NCBI GenBank assembly: GCA_004369085.1
Contig: ML210167.1
Span: 106,112 to 170,111, forward strand
DNA: 64,000 bases
From: Coprinopsis marcescibilis
Taxonomy: Eukaryota > Basidiomycota > Agaricomycetes > Agaricales > Psathyrellaceae
Reading direction: 5' to 3'
Below are positions 26,773 to 38,243 of the stretch, piece by piece. The notes beneath the pieces are model-generated. The model was not told the DNA's origin. It ran no database searches and saw nothing but the letters and a program-made list of their open reading frames with translations. The position numbers and the translations under genes are program-made. The stretch's first letter is position 1. The number at the start of each line of letters is the position of its first letter.

Positions 26773-27125
26773 TACTCCCGCCGATCTCTACGGAACAACT
26801 AGACGAGCCAGTCATGATTCGCAAGTATGTCAGCATAAGCATAGGATTGACTCCAGTGAGAAGCTCCACATCAGTATGTACAAGCAGGAAATGTACTACT
26901 CGGATGAGTCGAAAGTAGCAAGGTAGTCAAAAAAAATTAGGGAGGGGGTAATAATGTGTGCAGTAGGAGACGAGCATATAGTAAGTAAGCTCGGATCAGT
27001 AGGACATTCAATTCGTTCCCAAGAGAGAGAGAGAAAAAAGTCGTATCAGAAAGAAAGTCTTCAGAAGCAGTCCCATATTCTGATAACGCCGTGACATCGA
27101 AAAACACAAAATAAACAGCACCGGT
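26773..27125. other. Intergenic, CSC1 3' end and Sec59 upstream region
   Basis: This stretch contains a GAGAGAGA run near 27022-27032 and otherwise unremarkable non-coding sequence. I see no gene. Confidence 0.5.
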
Positions 27126-30100
27126 TTACAAACCCGAATATCCTGGAGGTGGCCCTTGAACATCAACCTTGCCCTTTGCATTGATGATGGCGTCCTTGTT
27201 GCTGGAATCGACCCCTGCCTTCCTATTGGCATCCACTTCGAAGTTGCTCAAGCCCAGATCATCCACAGGTATCCAAATCGTCCTCTGCGGACGTGTCGCA
27301 GCAGGGTGACCGAAACCATACTTGTTGAACTCGTCCTCTTCCGCTTTGGCCTGTTTCTTGGAGACCTTTTGGTCCGCTGAGGTGACTGAGCTTGGATCGT
27401 TTGATGAGTTTGACGCCGAGGGGGAGGATGACGTAGGCGCTGGTTCATGAGAACGAGGTTCTTCGGCTACCGCTAAGCCTTGCCTGACGAATTCTCTTTG
27501 GTCTTCGGGGATGGCAGACTCGAGATCGTCGTTCCTAGCAGCTGGCCTCTTTGAGGCGACGTCGGCTGTTGGTTTGAAACTATCCTGGGACCCAACATTC
27601 ACTCTCTGACCTTCGCCTTGTTCCTCAACATCGATGCCCTGACCCAACCGATCCTTCAAGCTCAACGGGAGTGCGACAATCAGAGGGCCGTAGGAGTTGT
27701 TTAGGATGATGTGGAATCCCGCTGTAAACACAATCAACACCACCATCAACGCCCCCTGAGGAATGCAGCTGGCGTTCTCGTTTTCATCGCGAGACAAGAA
27801 GAAAAGAGCGGCAAGGCAGACTTCCTCGAGATAGAGACCAACGAAGATGTGACCGATTGCCTTAGGGAAGAACAAGCCGCCAGTATCTTTTCGAATGTCT
27901 TGCTGGTAAACCCAGAGGAAGAGATATTTGTAGAGTTGGTAGAAGAGGAAGAACGTCATGATTGAGAGCCCGTTGATGACTGGTGAGATGACGGAGTACG
28001 CAAGTGCTGAGGAAAGAGACATGAGCTATGTGACGAGGATAGGAAGAAGAACAAGATAGGACATACTGATGACAGCCAACAAGGTGATTCCAGGGAAAAG
28101 TGTGCCCCAAGCAACACTTCCTGGTGTATACTTGATTCCGTAAACAGAACGAGGAGTGCTTCCTAGCAAGACCAACTTGACGTAGTAAACGATCAAAGAC
28201 ACTATTTGAAGGAAGCCTCCCGCAGCGCCGGATAGACCTTGCAGCACAATATATCTATGGAGAAAGTGAGAGGCGGCCGAAGAACAATGATTGTGAGCTC
28301 ACGTCAAGAAGAAAGTCGATGCAAGAGGCAAGTTTTCTGCCAGAATGGATGGTATGCTGGTCGGGCTGTTGATTAACTGCTCTAATGCAGCCGCGATTCC
28401 AGAGGAGATAGTGACGATCAAGAATGAATGCTGTTGAAACACAACATTAGAGACCAGTAATCAGAGTCAAGACCGCCAACTTACCACTACTTGGAAGATG
28501 AAAAACCTTGTCATCAAGCTAAGCTCAAGACCTGTGTACTTCGGAATGCCTTCAAAGCGAGCCAAGAGGCGAAGGACAATTGGCAGCAACATCATCAAAA
28601 CTGCGAGCAAAACTGGGGGCAGAATACCCTGAAGAACATGTTAGAACCGTTAAGGATAAAGCAACAATCGAGCTCACACTAATGATTCCCACTACCACTT
28701 TAGGCAGATCACAAATCCATGCCAGCCATGAGACCGTTGCGCATACGGAATAGATGTTTGACACAGCACCAACGAATGCAACTGAATAAGGGTTAGTCAA
28801 GGCAGGTTCATCCCGGTTTCGTTGCACTACCCACCTGGGAAGGCCCAAAGAATAATGAGGCCAGCTGTTGCAGCATAGCTAATCGCCATTCGAAGTTTTT
28901 GTTCGTAAGGGTTCAAGCCCAGGTTAGCCCAGATAACGTCGGATGGTGCGACTTCAATATAACGAGAACCTGGCAACACGGTCATCAATGAGACCGACAC
29001 GAGCAGAGATGAGGAGACTACCACACACTCATTCTGTAAGGCTTATGGTGGGAAAGGACTTGAACAGCCAAATGTGCTGAAATCTGCTTGTTAAAGGTCA
29101 CAAACGCGCTGTTGAGTGGCTCGTATTCATCTCCATGCGTCTTCCCAGTGATGGCGCTTGCCACCGTCCCACCAACGACCTTCACACCGGATACAACCTT
29201 TCCAGAGACGTCCTTGGCACTTCCAACTGCGTCCTTGACACCCCCTGTCACCTTTCCTGAAACATCCTTGACGACACCTTTGACATCGATTCGCCCGTCG
29301 TCCGTGAAAGTCTTGACACGGGCACCGGGGAGGATAGGATTGCCGTACTGGTCGACAGCGGATCCAGCGAGAAGGTCGCCAATTTGCGGAGCTACGCTAA
29401 CCTCATCACTGACACGGAGTTTGGCACGACCTTCGTCCAAAAGATTGTTGCATTCTGCAATTTCCTTCCGACACCAATCGATCGAGTCAACTTTCTCGCC
29501 AAAAAGTCCCAGGAATCCCAGTTTGTGAGTTGGACGTTGTTCGGTGGGTACCAATTCCTCTGCCAACGAGAAGTCGGTTTGACCGACGGCGGATGGAGTG
29601 ACCAGCGGTGATTCAACTACAAGAGACGAACCAGAATCTTCAGGTGCCGTCGCGGTTTTTCTTTTGCCAGAAACGTTTTTAACCTTCGACGTATCCGCCT
29701 TTCCTTCCGCTTTGTCTTTGTCGACCTGGATCTTGAGCTTGCAGGCTATGCGCAGCAAGGTCGTCTCTGCGCTCTCAAGCTTGTTGCATGCGGCGAGCCT
29801 GCGATCGTAAATGTCCGGCAGTTCTCTCAAATTCCTACAAGAGAAGCGTTGTTTTAGTATACCATGCCACGATATAGCTAATCGGCAAAAATAGCGACGT
29901 ACCTGTTAATCCAGATCTCTTTCACTCCTCCAGGAAGCTCATCAAAGAGTTGCCGAAGGCGTTGTTTAGTCAAATACGTGGAAGGAATTCCAGTGACAAG
30001 GATAGTGTTTGCCTGAACTGATCGGGAATGGGTCTTCTCGGTCAAATGTTGCTGGCGGGTCACGATAAAGAACGACATTTCGCGCTTCAGGTTGTAAAGG

Positions 30101-30796
30101 ATCCAGACTAGGAGCAATGTCAACGCTGATACCATACCGACAAGGAAGAAAGACTTACTCGTGAACACCCAAGCACAGATTAAATGTGCCCAATACCGTT
30201 GCTGCTGTGTGGCGCCGACATTACCAAAGGTGAACCGCGCAAGACCATCTGCGGTTTCTGGATCTTGTCCAACTTTGTCGGTGTTCACGCTCGTTACAGG
30301 CAGTAAAACGGCCCAAGAAATGATCCAGATGGGGAGTAGAAGTTTAACCATGAGGCGAAGGAAGCGAACGAAGAAAAACGCGTCGAGCCCGTTGGCCTTG
30401 ATGATGGGGTGGTAATCCGCATAAACGAGGGCCAAAGGCCATGACAATCCCGCGAGAAGTCGCGAAACAGTCGACGGACTTTCCCCTGTTGGATGAGGAG
30501 TCAAAGAGCCAATCCGCTTGCTTGAAGTCGCATGACGTCAATATTCACTGGATAAACTCAAAAGGGGAGAAGGAGCGTACTCTGGAGGAGGTACGTATGT
30601 TCGAGGTTCATAGATTGCCTTGAAAAACGGTCTGAGGAGGGTAAACACCCCTAACTGTGCTCCAAAAACGATGGCATTGAACACGAGAGCGGTGACGAAT
30701 GTTGCTGTCGATGCTGACTTTGCGTTGGTGATGTCAGACGACCTGCAGGATCCGTGTGAAAAGGCAGAACAAAAAAAACAAGACGTGTGCTTACAT
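27126..30796 (-). CDS. CSC1/OSCA-type calcium-permeable channel (DUF221 family)
   Basis: Large membrane protein of about 1,000 residues with an N-terminal membrane region, a long cytosolic loop and a C-terminal multi-helix channel domain. Family-like segments are GAQLGVFTLLRPFFKAIYEP, RQQHLTEKTHSRSVQANTIL with VTGIPSTYL, DSIDWCRKEI, NSAFVTFNKQISAHLAVQVL, SRYIEVAPSDVIWANLGLNP, IPKYTGLELSLMTRFFIFQV and LAYSVISPVINGL. The cytosolic loop carries Val/Lys/Gly-rich imperfect repeats (KDVSGKVTGGVKDAVGSAKD). The C-terminal tail is hydrophilic and ends PPPGYSGL. The family conducts cations on osmotic or mechanical stress. The start codon is interrupted: AT at 30795-30796 and G at 30742, separated by a 52-nt GT-AG intron. 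Confidence 0.88.
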
Positions 30797-30847
30797 CGTC
30801 GCGGGTCGAAAGAGTAGCCACGTACAATGTTAGCTCAACCGCTGTAC

Positions 30848-30853
30848 TTTATA
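30848..30853 (-). promoter_or_regulatory. TATA box of the CSC1-like gene
   Basis: TATAAA on the minus strand (in AAGTATAAAGTAC) lies about 52 bp before the split start codon at 30796. It supports transcription beginning just upstream, so that the first exon is only a short leader ending in AT. Confidence 0.5.
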
Positions 30854-31464
30854 CTTGGAGGTTAAGCCGAAGAAGATTTTTGGAATGATGCACGTTTAAC
30901 GCCTCCAAGTTCTAGCGCGCCGTTCCGCGTGATATGTGGTGATATCGAGCCTCCTTTTTGGTAGTCGCTGGACGTTGTATACAGTCGAAGCTGGCTACAA
31001 GCGACGTCTGAGTGGGGAACAAAGACGCAGGAAACAAGGGGCCATGGGTGGGACGATGTTGGGGCCATCGAAGCCCCATGCGGCCAGAGTTTTTGAACAT
31101 TCCTGACGTCACGCCACCAACTTACTTGGCCAGCTGATGATGATCGATGACGCCCAGCGACATTCAGGGGCAATCGGAAAATGAAATGCTTGCACAGGAG
31201 TGCACCGCAATTCTACTACATATGTGTGTATTGGACATAGATCCTCTACACTGGACGGCGACAAGGGTACAGGGTCATGATCAGACGTTAGCTCGCCTTT
31301 AACCCTCAACTTTCGAATGTGTCCGTGGGACTCCGTCATCCGACTCGGAAATCTTTGCCAAAATTCAAGAGATGGCACTTGGAGTTGAAAGAGTCCTTGG
31401 TCGCTGAGAGCTGAACGTTAAACATTGAACATTAATATTCAACGATGTGTATCCAATGTGAATC
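30854..31464. other. Intergenic between CSC1-like and MYND-like genes
   Basis: Both neighbours are on the minus strand. I see no coding sequence or RNA gene here; it holds the upstream region of the channel gene and the 3' end of the MYND-like gene. Confidence 0.5.
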
Positions 31465-33881
31465 TCAACTGGAACTATGGCGCTTCCGGCAACTGAGGCT
31501 ACACTTGGAAGGGTCGGACGTTGGGCATTCATCAGGTAGACTAATAAAAGTAAGCAGTACATTGAGTGTATTCAGTAATGTCGTCTGGCGAGTTCAAATA
31601 AAAACTCACCTGAATCGCGTCACCGCGTTTAGGAACACGAATTTGTCTCCTTTGGGGTTGTCGGGGAAATATTGCATCCTCGCAAGAGTGCTGATTTGCT
31701 CCCGTCCAAACATGAACTGCACCTCCATCAGGTATATCATTTTCTTTTCTCCCTGCCCCTCGAGGAATGCTTCGCAGCGAGGTCGGCTGTGCTCCGGGAA
31801 CCGAGGCAGGTTATCTCTCCTGTAGTCGCCAATTTTTATACGATCCAAACCTATGGGCGTTGAACCTGTATCGATAATTGTAACCATTTCATGTCTTGAC
31901 TCCAAAACCAGCTTTTTCTTGAGAGCATCATAAACCGCTCCATTGGACATTGCCTCGATCATCGTGTAATGATGGTTTCTTGCCGAGTTGGAAACCCAGC
32001 TCAAGGATCGTCTACGGACTGTGGACGGAATACGACAATTGGGTTATTCTGAACCATACTGGTCAAAGTAAACTCGGTCTTACTTTGATAGTCCAGCGCA
32101 GCGGCTTTGCATTCCCCTCGATGGAACGTTTTCCAGTCTTCCACTTGACATGCACGCGAACAATACAGCGCAGAATGACAGGAACAGCTCTGGATGGTGG
32201 CCAAGTCCTGCCTGCTGGAAGAGTCGCGTTGCGTTTCATGGTGCTACGCAATGTATAAGTTTCGATCCGATAGGAAAGGCCGAGAAGGACTTGCTGTGAG
32301 GTTGTTACATCTGTAGTGCGACCCGTCCTCACAGTCTTGACGATCAACACCGTGTAGCCACGACCTAATGAACGATCCAACCACTACCTTTGCGAAGTCG
32401 GATTTCGCAAACACCCTATCCAGGTTATCCTTGCCCATGTGTTCGTCCATGTCGATGGACACAACGTCAAGCACACGAGGATATAGGGAGTAAGACCCCA
32501 CCAGCGCTATTCCTGATAGTGCCATGTTGTAATACTTCGTCTCTGGTTTGAGGTGTTCCAGAGCCCGCATCAGGACGAGAAAAAGGTTGCCATCAAGTAG
32601 TTCCTGGACCTGGCGGACTGGATCCAAAAAGTAGTGAGGCCGACCTTTGATCCTCCAAATGCAGTAATCCTGTGTCCAGGAAATGAAATCCATTAGAATG
32701 TGAACCGCAACCTCCCAGGTAGAAACGCAAGCATCTTTCCCTTCATTCTGCAGGAGACTGTGAAGGGTGTCGGCAAAACGCAATATGAACTGGTCTTGAT
32801 AGAGAATTTTGGCCACTCGATCTGATGTATATAGTATTTGGTGCGTGACAGAAGCCATGTATTCAAGATATAGCATCGCGGGTTCTGTGTTGCCGAGTTC
32901 GCTATGAATTTCGACCAGGACGTCCAATCGTTGGAGCAAGGTGTCGACCAGCACGTAGGGTGTAAAGGAGGGCATGAATTCCCAGGCTTTGGACAGAAAC
33001 AGCTTGGTTCGAGATGGATGGCCACAGCAAAGTTCGAATAGCCCAAGAATTGGACAGGTTTGAACAGAGTCCTCGTCATTGCAAAGGCAGGGATCTAGCA
33101 TGACAATATATTCTTGCTCTTCCAATGTTGAGTCGTCGTCACTGCTTCCATCGCTGTCGCCGTCACTTCGCTTGTCCTCGTCCTCGTCTTTCCCGACACT
33201 GCCGCCCTCAGAGCCACTGTTTGAAGCTGTGACTGGTACCACATAGGTCCAAATTTTAATCACGAGTAGAATTGTGCTCGGTCTGTCCAAGGCCTCAAGG
33301 ACCAACTCGTCGTCGAGAAGTCTGAGCAGTGTGAATAGTACATGTGCGCAAACTCGGATGCAGGTGCTGGGACATTCCTCGTCGCTGTAACCTTCGGCCA
33401 ATCCAGTTGCTTCGTCGACCAAGAAATCAATCCATGGAATGAGGGATGACTCCCAGTGTTCAAGAACGACAGCAGCGGCGCGCTTTGCACTCTCCTGAGC
33501 CTTGCCTTCCCCCGGGTCTGTTCTCCTGGGTTTTGTCGGCGTTTTCCACTTCCTGCCGATGAAACGAGTCTTCCCGTCTTTTTCTGCCCGCTCCTTCTCT
33601 TTTTCCGCCAATTGCTCCATCTTCCGCTCGCGATCCCGTTTCATCCGTGCCATATAACATGTCTTCTGAACAACTTCAAGTGCAAGCGCCGCAGTTCCCA
33701 GTCGCATTCCGATTTTGATCTTCGCGGACGCATCAGATTCCGCCAAATCTGTTTCACGAGCAGTTGGAATATCCGAACGTCGCAAGAAATTTGTAAAGGT
33801 CGTCTGCAACACCTCGTCTGGGTTTCCGCCTGGGCTAAGGAAGTCGGTTCGGGCCAGCCGTTCCAGAGTTTCGATAGTCAT
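31465..33881 (-). CDS. MYND-like zinc-finger protein of unknown function
   Basis: A long helical N-terminal region of about 500 residues includes a charged segment (RKMEQLAEKEKERAEKDGK) and an acidic tract (SVGKDEDEDKRSDGDSDGSS). It precedes a half MYND finger, SCSCHSALYCSRACQVEDW with KTFHRGEC. The C-terminal region contains SARNHHYTMIEAMSNGAVYD and RFPEHSRPRCEAFLEG. This layout fits the large basidiomycete-specific MYND families, whose roles are unknown. The exon joins near 32340-32400 are uncertain, and the first Cys pair of the finger was not found. The open frame stops at 31606, but that stop sits inside a perfect donor (CAG|GTGAGT). Splicing to the acceptor near 31530 extends the protein by about 29 residues to 31465, which I prefer. 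Confidence 0.65.
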
Positions 33882-34359
33882 GCCCTTGGACCGTGACGGC
33901 GTGGGGTTGTGGTAGTTGGGCTGGTTGTAGAACTGGGGTGTTACGAACCAGGTCAGAACTCTCTGAAAGAGCGGAAACTACCACATTCTCACCTTCCTTT
34001 TGGATGTAGACCCATTCTTGCTTTCTTGAGCTTGAGCATGGTTATGGCTCAAGCAATTGTCGGATTTCAACTGGAGGCGCTTCATCTAGTTGTTCGATGT
34101 TGAGTCGTGTTTGTAATATGAACTTGCGTGTAACCGAACAACGAGCTACAACACACTGCGCCAGGCCTCCGGAGCGAACGTCCTCCAGGAGAAACACGGA
34201 ATTTAAATAAGCGAAATAAGCGTATCCATTCGGAACCAGTAGTTGAAAATTATGTAAAACATAGATTGAAGAGCCCCTATGCAGCACTCGCGCACTCAGA
34301 GTACATTACTTTGCGGTATTAGAGTTCCAGGTGCTCTTTTTCTCCCATTTGTCGCACAC
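33882..34359. other. Intergenic between MYND-like and enoyl-CoA hydratase genes
   Basis: This is the upstream region of the MYND-like gene plus the 3' end of the hydratase gene, both on the minus strand. A minus-strand open frame at 34042-34287 has no family match and is not supported. Confidence 0.45.
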
Positions 34360-35505
34360 TCATAGTCTCGCTTTGGCGGCAGCATCCTCAATGGAAGCGT
34401 CAATGAGTCTGGTTTCTTGTTCTATTGCCCTCACCGTGTCCCGGTACAAGTCGTTCTGTGTAGACGTAAGGTATTAGGCATCAGATTTCCAAGGTCGAAA
34501 AATGTTACTAACCTTGATAAGCCCCCACACACCCGCGCGGGCATTCGCGCTAGCGACTTCGGCCACTTCCTCTGCCTTTGCGAGAACATCGGCAGTCTTT
34601 CCTTCGACAATGTAGTCAAGAATTCCAGCAGCTAGAGCTTCGGAAGGAACAAATCGATGACCTTCCAAGGCAATCTTGCGTTGAAGGCGGTGGTCTCCAA
34701 ACTTGGCGCGAAGGATGGCCGCGAACGACAATGGCCAGCGTGCTCCGAAGTGAACCTTTTTGAACGTTATACTTTTAACGCAAAGTTGCAGAAGGTTCGA
34801 AGTAAGTACCTCGTTCATGCAGAGCCATGCATTGCGCTTTCTCCCGTCGGTCATGACACGATAGTCGCAGGCGAGGGAAAGCATAAGTCCACCCGCAAAA
34901 CAATGGCCGTTGATAGCAGCCACAGTAGGAACTACATGAACTGGGTTAGTAAATGTGACCGTGTCGAATTCCAAGAACCGCACTTGGGAAAGTAAGCAGG
35001 CGTTTGAGCATCGGGTCGAATGTGACTAGTTGCGGTACGCAAGTCAGTGGAAATTGACCACCCAAGGTTTATGGACGCACCGGGGAAGAAGTTCATGTCC
35101 TTGGATGAGACCGCAAAGTCTAGCCCTGGAATACTTGTTAAAGCATGGTGTGCACGTAAGAAACCTGGCATACGTACCGTTGCTAAAGAACTTGTCCTGG
35201 TCGCGTCTTCCGACGATAATGAGGGCTCCTTTTGCAAGGTCTGGCTTCTTGGTTGCAGCAGCCTCCCTCCAGCGCTCGCGCCATTGACGTTCAACCTCAT
35301 CCAAAGCAGGCTTGAACGAATGGTCAATAAGCCGAGGGGTCAACCTGTTGTCCTGGCCATTATGAAGTTCAATGACCCAGATGTGATCCTTGGCTATTGA
35401 CACTTGTCACTACTTGAATGCGATTTGAGGAGAAGGTAACATACGACGAGTGAGAGTAAGGATTGGTTCTGGGTCATTGACTGGGTACTTCAAAGCCTGA
35501 GCCAT
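34360..35505 (-). CDS. Peroxisomal enoyl-CoA hydratase/isomerase
   Basis: Crotonase-fold protein of about 300 residues. The core reads IPTVAAINGHCFAGGLMLSL with ACDYRVM, including the oxyanion-hole Gly-Gly region. Before it come WVIELHNGQDNRLTPRLIDH and FFSNGLDFAVS. After it come MNEVHFGARWPLS and EALAAGILDYIVEG. The subtype (delta3,delta2-enoyl-CoA isomerase versus hydratase) is not certain; the layout resembles Eci1-type isomerases used in oxidation of unsaturated fatty acids. The protein ends AAAKARL, and -ARL fits the peroxisomal PTS1 signal ([SAC]-[KRH]-L). All introns were joined in frame. The start at 35505 (MAQALKYPVNDPEPILTLTR) is preferred over an in-frame Met at 35625. Confidence 0.85.
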
Positions 35506-35738
35506 TGGAGCAAAGAGGTCGAGAGGATATTCGAGAACGTTCAAGTTAAAGCTTTGAACTTGAATATTAACCGGGGTGATTGTTTCACAGGGGCTGTTAC
35601 CGGACCCATGTGATTCTGTCGGCAACTGCTCAGCTGGTCTGTATGTAGCTATACAGCCTTGTTCGAAGCATAGTAAATATCAATATCGTTCAGAAGTTGA
35701 GAATAGATGAGAATGCGTTCGTAACTAGTACCAACCCA

Positions 35739-35834
35739 ATGGCAGATTCTTCAACGGTGCCAAGTGCAAGGAGTCGCGATGGCCAACAGGGCAAAAACAA
35801 GTCACAACACAAACTCTTTCAGCACCGACCATGA
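35739..35834 (+). other. Upstream ORF overlapping the complex I subunit start
   Basis: A 31-codon frame beginning MADSSTVPSARSRDG ends with a TGA that overlaps the main ATG (ATGA, 35831-35834). If the transcript includes it, the main protein would depend on leaky scanning or reinitiation. Whether the mRNA starts this far upstream cannot be seen. Confidence 0.35.
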
Positions 35835-36168
35835 ACCAGCAGGAGGCTATTGCTAAGGTCAAGGGTAAGTCGTATCCATTTCCTCACCACAGCCGGCTGT
35901 TGATCACAGGCTTATAGACCAACTCCATTCGAGAGAAGAAATCCTTCGTGAGTCCTGGGTTAGGGCGATGGAAACCCGGCTGGTGCAGGAAGAACTCGGA
36001 AAATGCCAACGAGGCGAGGGCGTCAACCACTACGAGAACTGCAGATGGCTGGCAGACAAATACTTGACCATGTTGAGAGAAAATCGGGTACGTTTTGCGC
36101 TCTTAACGCGCAAATGACAGTACTGACATCATGTTTAGGTCAAGGGCTACAAGCAGATAGATATTTAA
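35831..36168 (+). CDS. NADH:ubiquinone oxidoreductase 12 kDa subunit (NDUFB10/PDSW-like)
   Basis: Accessory subunit of mitochondrial complex I on the intermembrane-space side, only 77 residues, matching the short fungal form. It reads MNQQEAIAKVKDQLHSREEI, then RESWVRAMETRLVQEELGKC, GVNHYENCRWLADKYLTMLR and ENRVKGYKQIDI. The two visible Cys (EELGKC and ENC) fit the disulfide-bonded helices of this family. There are three exons, with phase-1 and phase-0 introns. It is divergent from the enoyl-CoA hydratase gene across about 325 bp and convergent with the ThuA gene. Confidence 0.9.
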
Positions 36169-36331
36169 GTGCTGCTTCCATGATATCTCAGCTCTTCTAC
36201 CCCGCGCTTTCAAAATAGACGACAGCTTAATGAGCAGCAATGGAAAGTGCAGTATTATGGATTGCAAGGTATACCGAAAGCCTCTTTGGATTCTAAGCAT
36301 TACACTGCCAGAGCAGAGCAATTGAGCCAGC

Positions 36332-37808
36332 TCAAGTCATCACCACCACCAATGCCATCAATACGAAGGACGCCGTTGAATCAACAAACACGCCGTGACC
36401 CGGGCTTGTCGAACTGTATAGAAATGGTTTAGCTGAGGCACTTCATGGAAACCCACGAAGACCTACCTAACACCTGGCTGAGCTGAGGTGGTACTCGATG
36501 TACCCCCGATTGACGTCTCCGAACTAGATGCGGTCTCGCTTGGACTTGGAGTGGCTACTGGCGTCGATTCGCCCGGTTCTCCGTTTCCAACGAGAGCATT
36601 GGAATTAAAAGCTCGGGTCGTGTTCGACTGCAAGGCCCAGGATATCCCTCCAAGGACATGGGAAAGAAAAATGGGGTCCTTTCCAATTCTCAGCACAGGC
36701 ATCCGGATATCAAAAATTCACTTCACCTGCCAGGTCTCAGTGAGGTGTCCGAGACTTGTGTAGAAGCTGCGGCCAGCCACACCCCCTTCCTCCACTCCTG
36801 CACCACGCTCTTGGAACCAAGCTGTTGAAACGAGTTACAATCATTCCGACTCAACGTGTAAAAAGAGGGTGGGTAGCATACCAATAGGGTGAGGGTCACC
36901 GTGATCGAATCGGCGGGGTCCCCGGTCTACAATAGAAGGCCGTTTCTATTACCTGGAGCTATCCCTTGCTCGTCACACTCACCGACATAGCTGCTTTCAT
37001 CTACTGACAGCACGACTTCAGCTCCTACTGCACGAGGATCTGATTCAAAATTGTACCTTGGAATGAATAAACTTTGTGAATCAAGAGTTCTTTTAGATCA
37101 ACTCCGTGATGCTCACATCTCGTCTCTGATGCGCCAATTTTGGGGCACCCCTGTTGTGCTGGGATGTTGGGGTCCAATCACATTCAGGGTCTGACCAAAA
37201 GATATTGTAGGGGACCATTTAGGCATCTTCCGTTAGTTAACTGGCATCAAAGGAGTACATACCGCCTCTTGCAGATCTGCGTGATAATCAAATTTGGCGC
37301 CTAATGGTTGGTTAGACCGGGTGGGTTTCTATAGCTGAACGGTACAATACACACCCAATTCCCGAATGAAGAAGGTCGTGTTGATAAGACTGTCCGAGGA
37401 TGAATGAATTCCGACGAAGTTGCCGCCGGAGTTCAGATAATTATGCAGAGCGGTCTTCCCAGAATTGTCAAGGACTAGTACCAATGGTTTAAGTGAAAAT
37501 CACTCGGAATTAGGGGACATGTCTGCGTAAATTGGGCGCGAATACTACGCACCTTCCCCAGTATTGCTCAGGAATATTATAGCATCGTATTGCCCCAAAC
37601 TCTGATCCGTAAACCGCATCCTGTCTTCCGTCTGGTCAAATAGCACGTTAATCAACTGAGCCTGGCTTTGTAGAACTTCAATTGCGGAAGGGATGGAATC
37701 GTGTCGGAATGCTGCAGTGGCTGAGTAAATGAGAATTCGTGGCTGCGATTGCTGTGCTACGGTTTTGAAGGCGAGGAAGAGAAGGAAGAGGGCCCATGTC
37801 CACGCCAT
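36332..37808 (-). CDS. Secreted, probably GPI-anchored ThuA-domain protein
   Basis: The N-terminal signal peptide is MAWTWALFLLFLAFKTVAQQ. The ThuA-like (glutamine amidotransferase-like) domain reads PRILIYSATAAFRHDSIPSA, QYDAIIFLSNTGE, NYLNSGGNFVGIHSSSDSL, NVIGPQHPSTTGVPQNW and FYTSLGHLTETWQDELFLSH. A Ser/Thr-rich stalk follows (STPVATPSPSETASSSETS). If read without splicing the protein stops at 36463. A good donor (AG|GTAGGT, intron 36414-36466, 53 nt) instead adds a last exon, SSTSPGHGVFVDSTASFVLM then ALVVVMT. This is a typical GPI-attachment signal with a hydrophobic end. The molecular function is unknown; ThuA domains occur in sugar-related proteins. A start at 37841 is possible. Confidence 0.85.
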
Positions 37809-38243
37809 CCTGCGATTTCGAGTGCGCGAGATGCACAACACTGTGAATGAAGATGAACAACCTGAATAGTTTTGTTCAACAATGGTGGTGGGACTGGTAT
37901 GGAAATGACATAAACTGCCAAGTGGCCAAGACTAAGGAGTTACTAAGTCCGTGCGTTTACGTTTTTACGCGTTTTGAGTGGGACGACCAAGACTAAGTAG
38001 ACCCTCTGTCAGTCAGCTGGCGTTTACAATGTTTATGTGAGGTCTTGGAAAGCTCAAGGGGACAAGTACAAGAGCTATGCCATTATACATAGCATTGCAG
38101 AAAGATGGGGTGGGGATTAGGTGTATAATGTGCAAGTAATAATGTATGTCAATTCCACTCTAGGTTTGAACGTAGAAGAAAGCAAAAAAGAGAATCCTTG
38201 GAATGATACAAAATATGTGGAAACCGTCGGAAAGTGTAACAAA
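37809..38243. other. Intergenic between ThuA and DnaJ genes
   Basis: This is the upstream region of the ThuA gene and the 3' end of the DnaJ gene. No gene was recognised. Confidence 0.5.

Noticed and set aside
27862..28247. Extra minus-strand frames over the CSC1-like exons
   Set aside because: They are intron read-through and frame shadows of the channel gene.
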